From: Soonwooa buanensis
Lineage (GTDB): Bacteria; Bacteroidota; Bacteroidia; Flavobacteriales; Weeksellaceae
Direction: 5' to 3'
DNA: 64,000 nucleotides
NCBI RefSeq assembly: GCF_900167905.1
Contig: NZ_FUYZ01000001.1
Location: 496,001-560,000, forward strand
Position numbers and translations under genes: made by a program
Shown: one piece after another, positions 37,816 to 47,928 of the stretch
Layout: each line of letters begins with the position of its first letter
Position numbering within the stretch: the stretch's first letter is position 1
Notes under the pieces: generated by a model
What the model was told of the DNA's origin: nothing
What the model saw: the letters and a program-made list of their open reading frames with translations, nothing else
The model's database searches: none

Positions 37816-39153
37816 TTACTTTTTAATAAAGCTCTTCGATTGTTCTTTTCCATCAACTGTAACTTTCAAAATGTAAGTACCTTTGCTAAGTTGCGATACA
37901 TCAATCGAGTTATTTCCTAATTTTAATTCATTTTTAAAAATAACCTTTCCACTCATATCGTATATCTCATACTTTGATAATTTTGCAGCGGTGTCCACTT
38001 TCAAAATATCTTGCACTGGGTTAGGATAAATCTTTACTTCAGCTGCTTTAGTTGTAGCTGATGCGGTTGCTAGGAAACTGTCTGGTAATGTAACCTTAAA
38101 AGCAACATTGCCCGCAGAAGTAACCCCAACACCTACAATGTGTTTTCCATTTGCAGACATCTTTAGAGGCACTGCCAAACGCATACCTAGATCGTCAAAA
38201 CCTAATTCTTTAACGAATTCATTAAGGTTTTTAAATCCTGTTTTTTCTGTCCAAATAAAAGCTTTTCCATCTCCAGGATTAGGTTGATTCGAGCTTTTAT
38301 AATATCCTAAAATGATGCTTCCATCAATATTAGTTGCAGTCGATAAACCTGTAAAAGTTGAAGTTGCGTTAGGATCAACAATATCAATCATACCAGTTTC
38401 TTCGCTCCATTTCATTGCGTAGATTCCGTGCTTACCTAAAACCCATTTTCCGTCACGAGATACAGCTTGTAAAGCGGGTACCGATTTGTTATTAGAATCT
38501 GTAAGGATAGTCTGTACGCCATCTTTCCAAAGAGATCCAGATCTGTTACCCGTCATATTATCCTGATATCCTACCATAACTCGACCATCATCGCTTACAC
38601 CATATACAGCAAAATACTTTGTAGGAAAAATTGATTCCACTGTTTGAATGTCATCATTACCTTTTTTCCAAAATATTCCTCTACTGTAAGAGTAAGTCTT
38701 TGTTGCTCCTAAACCTACAATAATATCAGCATCTGGCGTAATACCATAAGGGACAGTTAGACCTGTGTTATAATCTGTACTTTTAGAACTTAAAAAATCC
38801 CAAGTATTATCTTCACGATTATAGATTGCTATCTGATTCATCCCACCAGGTTTGTCAGCTGAATGCATTACTGCTCTTTTACCATCTCTAGTAATATGCA
38901 CAGCACCAGATGTAAAGTCACCAGAACCCGCCAATTGCCCAACAGGTTGTACACCAGTCTCTTCTGTCCATATATAATTCGTCTTTTGAGTATTAAGACC
39001 AATAACCTTACCGTCATCAGAAACACCATTTGCAAACGGTACATTACTAGCAGAGGTAGATGGCGCACCAATCATATAAACTTGTGCATGCATTGGCAAA
39101 GAGAATAGACCTGCAAGCAACAACATTTTAATAGATAAATTTTTCGTTTTCAT
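37816..39153 (-). CDS. T9SS-exported repeat protein (beta-propeller-like)
   Basis: The 445-residue protein has a Sec signal peptide (ends SLPMHAQ). Its body has repeated units of the form GVSDDGKVxxG followed by an aromatic/Trp blade (IWTEETG, FWKKGND, SLWKDG, KWSEETG, FIWTEKTG). This is the pattern of HAF-type or beta-propeller repeats. The last 75 residues are a type A T9SS sorting domain beginning IYPNPVQDIL and ending SFIKK. It is therefore secreted or attached to the cell surface by the PorU/PorV system. The function of the repeat domain is unknown. A bidirectional terminator follows it. Confidence 0.85.
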   Translation of the reverse strand: MKTKNLSIKMLLLAGLFSLPMHAQVYMIGAPSTSASNVPFANGVSDDGKVIGLNTQKTNYIWTEETGVQPVGQLAGSGDFTSGAVHITRDGKRAVMHSADKPGGMNQIAIYNREDNTWDFLSSKSTDYNTGLTVPYGITPDADIIVGLGATKTYSYSRGIFWKKGNDDIQTVESIFPTKYFAVYGVSDDGRVMVGYQDNMTGNRSGSLWKDGVQTILTDSNNKSVPALQAVSRDGKWVLGKHGIYAMKWSEETGMIDIVDPNATSTFTGLSTATNIDGSIILGYYKSSNQPNPGDGKAFIWTEKTGFKNLNEFVKELGFDDLGMRLAVPLKMSANGKHIVGVGVTSAGNVAFKVTLPDSFLATASATTKAAEVKIYPNPVQDILKVDTAAKLSKYEIYDMSGKVIFKNELKLGNNSIDVSQLSKGTYILKVTVDGKEQSKSFIKK

Positions 39154-39519
39154 TATTAATATTTAATTTATAATTGTTTGTTTTTTTGTTCAATAAAAAA
39201 GTACACCTTTGGAGTTTCTACTTTCTTTTTGGTGAAACTAAATTATAAAACAACGGTATAAATATAATAGTCAAAAAGACGATGTTGTAATAGACAAGCA
39301 ATAGACAAAGTGTACAATATTCTGATTTACAATAATTTAAAAATACTAATTAAAACTAACAATTCGAAAACATCGTTAGTTTTTGTAAGCAGTTTTGGGT
39401 ATAAAAACATACTTTTTGATTTTTTGACAAAAGACTTTTATGAAAATTTAGATTATATTTTAACTTGTAAATACACTAAAAACAATTTATTGTATATTTA
39501 AAATTAAATCTGATCTTAA
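39154..39519. other. 366-bp A/T-rich gap between divergent genes
   Basis: The gap separates the T9SS repeat gene (minus) and the Fur-family gene (plus) and should hold both promoters. A 9-bp inverted repeat (AAAACTAAC at 39352-39360 and GTTAGTTTT at 39375-39383) is the only clear structure. An open frame at 39310-39501 has very A/T-biased codons and no family features, and I do not call it a gene. Confidence 0.4.
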
Positions 39520-39945
39520 ATGGAGGTTCAAGAAATAGAAAAAATCCTCGAAAACAAAAACATCCCGATTACGCCAATGCGACAATTGGTGTTGTCGGAG
39601 TTTTTGAAAACCAATCATTCTATTTCGTTGGCTGAACTGGAAGAAATCTTGGAAACCGCCGATAGAAGCACGATTTACAGAACTCTAAAAACCTTTGAAA
39701 AGAAAGGTTTAATTCACAGTATTCAGGAAAATAATACCACGCAATATCTGTTTTGTCACGACCATTGCGACGAGGATAATCACCATGATTATCATTTGCA
39801 TTTTTTCTGTACAGAATGTAAAAACACGGTTTGTTTAGAAAATATCAATTTTCAGAATGTAGATTTTCCAAAAGATTATTTAATTAAAGAATTAAAATTC
39901 GTGGCCAACGGCGTTTGTAAGACTTGTTTGTTAACAATGCAATAG
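39520..39945 (+). CDS. Fur-family metal-responsive regulator
   Basis: The 141-residue protein has the Fur winged-helix domain (about residues 10-80, with SLAELEEIL and STIYRTLKTFEKKGLI). Two CxxC pairs (Cys97/Cys100 and Cys133/Cys136) form the structural zinc site. A His-rich stretch (HDHCDEDNHHDYHLHFF, 80-96) could hold the regulatory metal. The gene is 44 bp upstream of a Zn/Cd-type P1B ATPase on the same strand, so it likely senses zinc or a related metal. A Zur-like repressor normally shuts off uptake genes, so linkage to an exporter is unusual. Direct control of the ATPase is inferred from position only. Confidence 0.88.
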   Translation: MEVQEIEKILENKNIPITPMRQLVLSEFLKTNHSISLAELEEILETADRSTIYRTLKTFEKKGLIHSIQENNTTQYLFCHDHCDEDNHHDYHLHFFCTECKNTVCLENINFQNVDFPKDYLIKELKFVANGVCKTCLLTMQ

Positions 39946-39989
39946 TGTTGCATATACTTTGTTCCTAAATTTGTTTTAAATAAAAAATT

Positions 39990-41990
39990 ATGGAACATTG
40001 CTGCTCAACGGACAATCGTCCTAAAAATAAACCTCAAAATCACGATTCACACGAACATAATCACGATGACAATCATGAGCATGGACACTCGCATGACCAC
40101 GACCATGACCACGATTCCGACAAATCGACTTTTCAATTATTTTTGCCCGCGATTATTTCGTTGGTGTTGTTACTTGGCGGTTTAGGATTAGATTTTCTTG
40201 TAAAACCAGATTGGTTTTCAGAGTGGATTCGGTTGATTTTTTACTTAATTGCTTATATTCCTGTTGGTTTTCCAGTCATTAAAGAAGCCATTGAAAGTAT
40301 CAGATATGGGGATTTTTTCTCCGAATTTTTCTTGATGTCGATTGCAACAATTGGTGCTTTTGCGATTGGCGAGTACCCAGAAGGTGTTGCGGTGATGCTA
40401 TTTTATGCGGTTGGCGAAGCTTTTCAAGGAATGGCGGTTTCCCGAGCGAAATTAAATATTAAAACCTTACTCGACCAAAGACCTGATGAAGTAACCATTT
40501 TAGAAGAAAATCAAGCAAAAACAATTAAAGCCGAAGAAGCAAAAATTGGTCAAATTATTCAATTGAAACCTGGCGAAAAGTTAGCTTTGGACGGCGAATT
40601 GCTTTCTGAAAAAGGTTCTTTTAATACGGCGGCTTTAACGGGAGAAAGTAAACCCGATGGCAAACAAAAAGGCGATGCTGTTTATGCTGGAATGATTAAT
40701 TTAAATTCGGTTTCTGAGGTTTTAATTAAAACAGAATTTAAGGATTCTAAACTTTCCAAAATTTTGGAAATGGTGCAAAATGCGACTTCTCAAAAAGCAA
40801 AAACAGAACTTTTCATCCGAAAATTTGCGAAAATTTATACACCAATTGTTACATTTTTGGCTTTGGGAATTTTCCTACTACCCTACTTTTTTGTAGAAAC
40901 TTACGATTACAAAGATTGGTTGTACCGAGCTTGTATTTTCTTGGTGGTTTCGTGTCCGTGTGCTTTGGTTATCAGTATTCCGTTGGGATATTTTGGAGGG
41001 ATTGGAGCTGGAAGTAAAAACGGAATTTTATTCAAAGGAAGCAGTTTCCTTGATATTTTATCAGACATTAAAAATGTGGTGATGGACAAAACGGGAACAC
41101 TTACAGAAGGTGTTTTCCAAGTAAAAGACGTTAATATTTCTAATGATTTTAATAAAGATGAAATTTTAAAATTATTAAACTTTATCGAAAGTAAATCTAC
41201 GCACCCAATTGCGACTGCGATTCATGAATATGTTGGTGAAATCGACCATAATTTAAAAATGGAAAACATCGAAGAGATTGCTGGTCATGGTTTGAAGGGA
41301 AAAATCGACGGAAAAGATTTTCTTGCAGGGAATTTTAAACTGATGGATAAATTTGGAATTCAACACAATGTTGACCATTCGCAATTTGTAGAAACCTTGA
41401 TTGCTATTGCGTTGGACGGCAAATTTGCGGGATATATCACCATTTCAGATAAAATAAAAGAAGATGCTTCAAAAGCGATTTCGGAACTTAAAAGTTTAGG
41501 CATCAAAACAACGATGTTGAGCGGCGACAAATCTGCGGTTGTAAAGTCTGTTGCCGAAAAATTCTCTATTGATAATGCTTTTGGAGACCTTTTACCCGAA
41601 GATAAAGTGAACAAAGTGAAAGAAATAAAAACTCGTGGCGAAAGTGTTGCTTTTGTCGGCGATGGCGTTAATGACGCTCCAGTTGTCGCTTTGAGTGATG
41701 TCGGAATTGCAATGGGCGGTTTGGGAAGTGATGCAACGATAGAAACTGCCGATGTGGTGATTCAGGATGATAAACCTTCCAAAATTCCTATGGCAGTAAG
41801 AATTGGAAAAGAAACTAAGAAAATTGTCTGGCAAAATATTATTCTTGCGTTTGTAGTGAAAGCAGTAGTTTTAATTTTGGGTACAGGAGGATTAGCGACG
41901 ATGTGGGAAGCCGTTTTTGCTGATGTTGGCGTGGCTTTGTTAGCGATTTTGAATGCCGTGAGAATTCAGAATATGAAGTTTAATGTTTAA
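39990..41990 (+). CDS. zntA: Zn/Cd/Pb-exporting P1B-type ATPase
   Basis: The 666-residue ATPase has the P1B motif SCPCALV (Cys322 and Cys324), phosphorylation Asp366 in MDKTGTLT, THPIA in the nucleotide domain and GDGVNDAP. The last helix has FADVGVALLAILNAVR, whose Asp is characteristic of the Zn/Cd/Pb group (P1B-2). The usual N-terminal HMA domain with CxxC is missing. In its place residues 18-42 are a His/Asp-rich tail (HEHNHDDNHEHGHSHDHDHD), which may bind zinc. The preceding Fur-family gene is probably co-transcribed. A decayed copy of this gene's 3' end lies at 43870-44025, beyond the monooxygenase gene. Confidence 0.92.
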   Translation: MEHCCSTDNRPKNKPQNHDSHEHNHDDNHEHGHSHDHDHDHDSDKSTFQLFLPAIISLVLLLGGLGLDFLVKPDWFSEWIRLIFYLIAYIPVGFPVIKEAIESIRYGDFFSEFFLMSIATIGAFAIGEYPEGVAVMLFYAVGEAFQGMAVSRAKLNIKTLLDQRPDEVTILEENQAKTIKAEEAKIGQIIQLKPGEKLALDGELLSEKGSFNTAALTGESKPDGKQKGDAVYAGMINLNSVSEVLIKTEFKDSKLSKILEMVQNATSQKAKTELFIRKFAKIYTPIVTFLALGIFLLPYFFVETYDYKDWLYRACIFLVVSCPCALVISIPLGYFGGIGAGSKNGILFKGSSFLDILSDIKNVVMDKTGTLTEGVFQVKDVNISNDFNKDEILKLLNFIESKSTHPIATAIHEYVGEIDHNLKMENIEEIAGHGLKGKIDGKDFLAGNFKLMDKFGIQHNVDHSQFVETLIAIALDGKFAGYITISDKIKEDASKAISELKSLGIKTTMLSGDKSAVVKSVAEKFSIDNAFGDLLPEDKVNKVKEIKTRGESVAFVGDGVNDAPVVALSDVGIAMGGLGSDATIETADVVIQDDKPSKIPMAVRIGKETKKIVWQNIILAFVVKAVVLILGTGGLATMWEAVFADVGVALLAILNAVRIQNMKFNV

Positions 41991-42035
41991 ACAAAATCAT
42001 GTTCTAAAATAATTTTTAAAAGATAAAATTTAATA

Positions 42036-42074
42036 TTAAAAAAAGTCGGCTAGAAAACTAACCGACTTTTTTAT
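42036..42074. terminator. Bidirectional terminator between zntA and tmm
   Basis: AAAAAAGTCGG pairs with CCGACTTTTTT, extended by CTAG/CTA next to the loop. It is located between the convergent zntA and monooxygenase genes and has A- and T-runs suitable for both directions. Confidence 0.8.
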
Positions 42075-42075
42075 T

Positions 42076-43869
<1,794 letters not shown>

Positions 43870-44025
43870 AAGTTATTCTAATTAGCATTTCGCTTAGTGT
43901 TGAAATAATTATTGGCATTGGGTGGAATTGCAACGATGTGAGAAGCGATTTTTGCTGATGTTGGTTTTACACTTTTAGTAGTTTTGAATTCGTTGAGAAT
44001 TCAAAATATGAAGTTCAAAAAATAA
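43870..44025 (+). pseudogene. Relic of the zntA 3' end
   Basis: In the plus strand the translation reads LLALGGIATM, a stop (TGA at 43939-43941), then EAIFADVGFTLLVVLNSLR and IQNMKF before a final TAA at 44023-44025. This matches the end of zntA (GTGGLATMWEAVFADVG and VRIQNMKF) nearly residue for residue, with Trp changed to stop. A second stop (TAA) and a frame change lie upstream, where similarity fades near 43870. It is a decayed partial copy of an ATPase gene of the same type. It lies 50 bp before the MgtC-like gene. Confidence 0.85.
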
Positions 44026-44074
44026 AGTTATTTTTTCTATAAAAATCTTAACTTTAATCTTCTAAATTTAATAA

Positions 44075-44737
44075 ATGAATTTCTTTGAAAAGATTAATTT
44101 TTTAGAATCAGCGAATGTAGGTGAACATCTAATTCTTGTTTTTGCTTCAATATTAATTGGATTGATTATTGGTGCCGAACGCGAATATCAGAACAAATCT
44201 GCAGGACTTAGAACCTTTATTTTAGTAAGTTTTGGTTCTTGCTTATTTACTATTTTAAGTATCGAAATTGGCGTTCAAAATCCTGACCGCTTGGCAGCAA
44301 ACATTATTACAGGAATTGGATTTTTGGGTGCAGGCGTTATTTTTAAAGATGATAACAAAATTGGTGGAATAACAACCGCAACAACCATTTGGGCAACTGC
44401 ATCACTAGGAATGGCAGTCGGTTCTGGACATTTGTATTTAGGTTTTTGGGGAACTTTTTTGGTAATGATAATCTTGAGACTGCTCGTTTATCTTCAAAAT
44501 TTCATTGATAATTATAACAAAATTCGAGATTACAGAATCAATACCAATTCTTTAGAAAATTTTGAATACTGTAAAAAACTTTTTGAAGATTGCAATTTAA
44601 AATACAGCATGATTAAGCAACAATATTCTCAAGAAAATATTAGTACTACTTGGCGTATTCGTGGGAAAACAGAGCAACACCAACTTTTAGTAAAGGAAAT
44701 GATAGAGAATGAAAAAATAAACGCATTTCAATATTAA
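44075..44737 (+). CDS. MgtC/SapB-family membrane protein
   Basis: The 220-residue protein has four to five membrane segments in the first 145 residues with the family motifs GAEREYQNKSAGLRT (about residue 34) and NIITGIGFLGAGVIFKD (about 76). The cytoplasmic C-terminal part (about 150-220) is ACT-like, as in MgtC. Family members affect magnesium homeostasis and ATP synthase or membrane potential, but they are not Mg2+ transporters in general. It follows the zntA relic by 50 bp and precedes the ParB-like gene by 15 bp, and those two are probably co-transcribed. Confidence 0.88.
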   Translation: MNFFEKINFLESANVGEHLILVFASILIGLIIGAEREYQNKSAGLRTFILVSFGSCLFTILSIEIGVQNPDRLAANIITGIGFLGAGVIFKDDNKIGGITTATTIWATASLGMAVGSGHLYLGFWGTFLVMIILRLLVYLQNFIDNYNKIRDYRINTNSLENFEYCKKLFEDCNLKYSMIKQQYSQENISTTWRIRGKTEQHQLLVKEMIENEKINAFQY

Positions 44738-44752
44738 TATTATAAAAAAACG

Positions 44753-45136
44753 ATGAAACAACCCACTAAACAAAACATGGAAAACATTTGGCTAAAAGAA
44801 CCCGAAGATCATGATTTTCCTGCTGCTCAAGATTATTTAGAACTTATTTATGAACCAACAGAAGCTGCGAAACTTGCTAAAAAATTGAAAGCTGCAAAAA
44901 CAATAATTAAAAAATCTAAAGATATTTTCCGTGCAAGTGGTTTGCATATTTTACCTGCTGACAACAAGCATATACAAGCTAATATTCAGAAAATTGTTGA
45001 AAGAAAAAAACTTTCTCCAATTTTATTGGTTCGAGATAATGGTCGTGTTGTAATTGCTGATGGCTATCATCGTTTATGCTGTAGCTATTATCTTACCGAA
45101 GATCTGGATGTGCCTTGTAGATTGGTTTCGAGGTAA
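44753..45136 (+). CDS. ParB/sulfiredoxin-like domain protein
   Basis: The 127-residue protein ends in a ParB-like core: a helix (ANIQKIVERKKLSPILLV), then DNGRVVIADGYHRLCCSYYL, which matches the GxxRxxA region of ParB/Srx folds in its D-G-x-H-R form. The N-terminal half is Lys-rich and helical. There is no DNA-binding helix-turn-helix, so it is not a chromosome-segregation ParB. Its exact role is unknown. Being 15 bp after the MgtC-like gene suggests a shared transcript. Confidence 0.65.
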   Translation: MKQPTKQNMENIWLKEPEDHDFPAAQDYLELIYEPTEAAKLAKKLKAAKTIIKKSKDIFRASGLHILPADNKHIQANIQKIVERKKLSPILLVRDNGRVVIADGYHRLCCSYYLTEDLDVPCRLVSR

Positions 45137-45156
45137 AAATTTTCATCTATAAAAAT

Positions 45157-45190
45157 AAAAAACTCCGTCAAGATGTGACAGAGTTTTTCA
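45157..45190. terminator. Bidirectional terminator between ParB-like and MFS genes
   Basis: AAAAACTCCGTCA pairs with TGACAGAGTTTTT with one mismatch. It lies between convergent genes, with A- and T-runs for both strands. Confidence 0.75.
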
Positions 45191-45213
45191 TTAATGATAT
45201 ACTTACAAAAATT

Positions 45214-46794
45214 TTAATGCATTGCTTCGCTAAGGTCGATTTTTTCGCCACCTTTTTTATTTCTAACCAATAACACAAACGGAATACAAACCAAGAATGC
45301 TATCCCTAAATATAAAAACACATCCATATACGATAAAACGGTTGCTTGTTTGGTCACCGAAAAATCTAGAATTTTATAGGCAGATTGTAAAGCTACATCT
45401 GGCGACATACCTTTTGCCATAAAACTGGCTTTTAATCCTGTAATTCTTTGTTGCACATCCAAATCGTTAACATCAAGTTTTTCTACTAAATTACTTCGAT
45501 ATTGCATACTTCTATTGGCGATAAAAGTGGTAATTGCTGCAATCCCAAAAGATCCGCCCAACTGTCGCATCATCCCAGTAAATGCTGCACCTTGTCCGAT
45601 TTCGGGACCTTTCAAAGTACTTAATGACAAAGATGTAATTGGGATAAATAATAATCCGAGACCACAACCGCGAACAATCAACATCCAGAAAAACGCATCT
45701 TTTCCTGTATCTGGCGTCAAAATCTTGTAACCCCAAAAACTATAAACGAAAAAGATAAATAAACCTAAAGCTACCAAAACCTGTTGTTTGGCTCCTTTCG
45801 TTAAAAGTCGTCCAATAATTGGCATCATAAAAGCTGTTGTTAAAGCAGCAGGAATCATCAATGCGCCAGATTGCAAGGCCGTCCAACCTAAAATACTTTG
45901 CGTATAAAGTGGAACGATAAAGGTTGATCCATATAATCCGAATCCTAAAATAAAGGACATAATGGTCCCAACACGGAGATTTCCGTTTTTAAGGACTCGA
46001 AGTTCTACAATTGGATATTTAAAAGTTAATTCTCTCCAAATAAACAATATAAAACCAATACCAGCTGTCAATGTACAATATACAATGGCTCTACTTTCGA
46101 ACCAATCGTCCTCATGTCCTCTTTCCAAAATATATTGCAATGAGCCAACAAAAGCTGCGAGAAGTCCAATCCCAAGCCAGTCGACGTCGGACGCTTTCCG
46201 CTTTTCGGCAAATCTTGGACTTTTAACAAACTGAATCGTCAATAAAGTCGCAATAATACCCAACGGAATATTAATGTAAAAAATATACGGCCAACTATAA
46301 TTATCAACGATATAACCTCCAAGTGGCGGTCCTAAAGTTGGACCAATAATAACTCCAAGACCATAAATGGCTTGTGCCATACTTCGTTTTTCGATGGGAT
46401 AAGATTCGGTGATAATGGTTTGCGAAGTCACCAATAAAGCGCCGCCGCCAATTCCTTGACAAAGTCTGAAGAATACCAATTCCCAAATATTGGTCGCATT
46501 ACCACATAAAAATGAAAATATTGTAAAAATGACAATCGAAGCCGCAAAATAATTTCGGCGTCCAAACTGTTGAGATAACCAACTTGTCATTGGTACAATA
46601 ATCACGTTACCAATAGCATAAGCTGTAATTACCCAACCAACTTCTGACAAAGTTGCACCGAGATTACCTTTCATCTCGTTGAGCGCAACGTTGACAATTG
46701 TTGAATCTACGATTTCCAAAAGTGCACAGATAATCGCCGTAATGGTGATAATCGCACGTCGGAAACCATATTCTACTAAAGAATCATCTTGCAT
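45214..46794 (-). CDS. DHA2-family multidrug MFS efflux transporter (EmrB type)
   Basis: The 526-residue protein has 14 membrane segments, as in DHA2 transporters. The motif C segment (GPTLGPPLGGYIVDNYSWPYIFYIN) and early DSTIVNVAL are typical of EmrB/QacA relatives. It works with the HlyD-type adaptor and the TolC-type channel encoded just upstream to expel drugs or other toxic compounds across both membranes. It is the last gene of the TetR-led operon, 8 bp after the adaptor gene. Confidence 0.92.
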   Translation of the reverse strand: MQDDSLVEYGFRRAIITITAIICALLEIVDSTIVNVALNEMKGNLGATLSEVGWVITAYAIGNVIIVPMTSWLSQQFGRRNYFAASIVIFTIFSFLCGNATNIWELVFFRLCQGIGGGALLVTSQTIITESYPIEKRSMAQAIYGLGVIIGPTLGPPLGGYIVDNYSWPYIFYINIPLGIIATLLTIQFVKSPRFAEKRKASDVDWLGIGLLAAFVGSLQYILERGHEDDWFESRAIVYCTLTAGIGFILFIWRELTFKYPIVELRVLKNGNLRVGTIMSFILGFGLYGSTFIVPLYTQSILGWTALQSGALMIPAALTTAFMMPIIGRLLTKGAKQQVLVALGLFIFFVYSFWGYKILTPDTGKDAFFWMLIVRGCGLGLLFIPITSLSLSTLKGPEIGQGAAFTGMMRQLGGSFGIAAITTFIANRSMQYRSNLVEKLDVNDLDVQQRITGLKASFMAKGMSPDVALQSAYKILDFSVTKQATVLSYMDVFLYLGIAFLVCIPFVLLVRNKKGGEKIDLSEAMH

Positions 46795-46802
46795 TGTCGT
46801 GT

Positions 46803-47909
46803 TTAGCTTTTTAATGAAACGCTAACTTTAACATTCATCCCAGCACGTAGTTTTTCCAAAACTTTAGGATCAGCATGATCAAATGTGATTTTAACTGGTA
46901 GACGTTGCACCACTTTCACAAAGTTACCACTCGCATTATCAGGAGGAAGTAATGAAAACGTCGAACCTGTCGCTGGCGAAAAAGAACTAATTACCCCATG
47001 GAATTCTTGATCTGGAAAGGCATCGATTTCGATATTAACTTTTTGACCTTCCACCATTTTAGAAAGTTGTGTTTCTTTAAAATTGGCGATTACCCATTTA
47101 TCATTTTTATTAACTAAACTAAAAATCTGAGAACCAGCTTGTAAGAATTGTCCTTTTTGTGTTGGTACTTTTGATACAAAACCATCTTCTGGCGCAAGAA
47201 TTACGGTGTAAGAAAGATTAAGTTTTGCATTTTCTACATCGACTTGTCTTTGTTTAACCACAGAATTTGCGATACCAATTTGCTCAGACGTCGCCATCGA
47301 TTGAGAGCTAACACTTCCCGTCTGTTGTGTTGCCTGGTTTCTTTGTTCAACTAAAACTTGTAATTGTCTATCAGCAGTTTGTTTTGCTGCTAAAGCTTGT
47401 TCATATTGTTGTTGTGTAATCGAATGATCTTTAACCAAAGTTGTGTAACGTTTTAGATCTTGATCGGTTTTCCAAACATTAACTTTTGCTGCTTCGATTT
47501 GTGCATTGGCTGTTGCAATCGCCGCTCTCGACGTGTTAACATTCTGTGATGCCGCATTAGCACCAGCTTGCGCGCTGCTCACGTTGCTAGATGCAGTTCC
47601 TAGTGCAGCTTGTGCTTGTTCCAAAATCATTTTTTGATCACGATTATCCAAAACGACAAGCGTATCTCCTTTTTTCACAAACTGATTGTCTTTAACTTTA
47701 ATTTCTGCAACGTAACCAGAAATTTTAGAAATAACAGGCGTTACATCTGCAGCAATTTGCGCATCGTCTGTCTCCTCATGCACTTGTGAATACTGATATT
47801 CTTTAAGTCCGTAATAACCACCACCAAGAATAACCGCGGCCATAACGATGTATTTAATGGGACTTTTCTTTTTAGGTGTTTCTATTGTTGTATTGTTTGT
47901 ATCTGACAT
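46803..47909 (-). CDS. HlyD/EmrA-family efflux adaptor
   Basis: The 368-residue protein has one N-terminal membrane anchor (about residues 18-37), a split lipoyl domain (ISGYVAEIKVKDNQFVKKGD and APEDGFVSKVPT), and between them a long Gln/Ala-rich coiled-coil hairpin (about residues 85-215). The C-terminal beta-barrel ends in LRAGMNVKVSV. This is the EmrA layout, and it bridges the DHA2 MFS transporter and the TolC-like channel of the same operon. Confidence 0.92.
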   Translation of the reverse strand: MSDTNNTTIETPKKKSPIKYIVMAAVILGGGYYGLKEYQYSQVHEETDDAQIAADVTPVISKISGYVAEIKVKDNQFVKKGDTLVVLDNRDQKMILEQAQAALGTASSNVSSAQAGANAASQNVNTSRAAIATANAQIEAAKVNVWKTDQDLKRYTTLVKDHSITQQQYEQALAAKQTADRQLQVLVEQRNQATQQTGSVSSQSMATSEQIGIANSVVKQRQVDVENAKLNLSYTVILAPEDGFVSKVPTQKGQFLQAGSQIFSLVNKNDKWVIANFKETQLSKMVEGQKVNIEIDAFPDQEFHGVISSFSPATGSTFSLLPPDNASGNFVKVVQRLPVKITFDHADPKVLEKLRAGMNVKVSVSLKS

Positions 47910-47928
47910 TGTGTTAAGTATAGTTTTA

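Noticed and set aside
39310-39501. 63-codon plus-strand open frame before the Fur-family gene
   Set aside because: Strong A/T bias, Asn/Lys/Ile-rich composition, no recognised start context or motif. Most likely chance.
45512-46486. Short frames inside the DHA2 transporter gene
   Set aside because: They are out-of-frame shadows with no start context, and the transporter frame explains the DNA.
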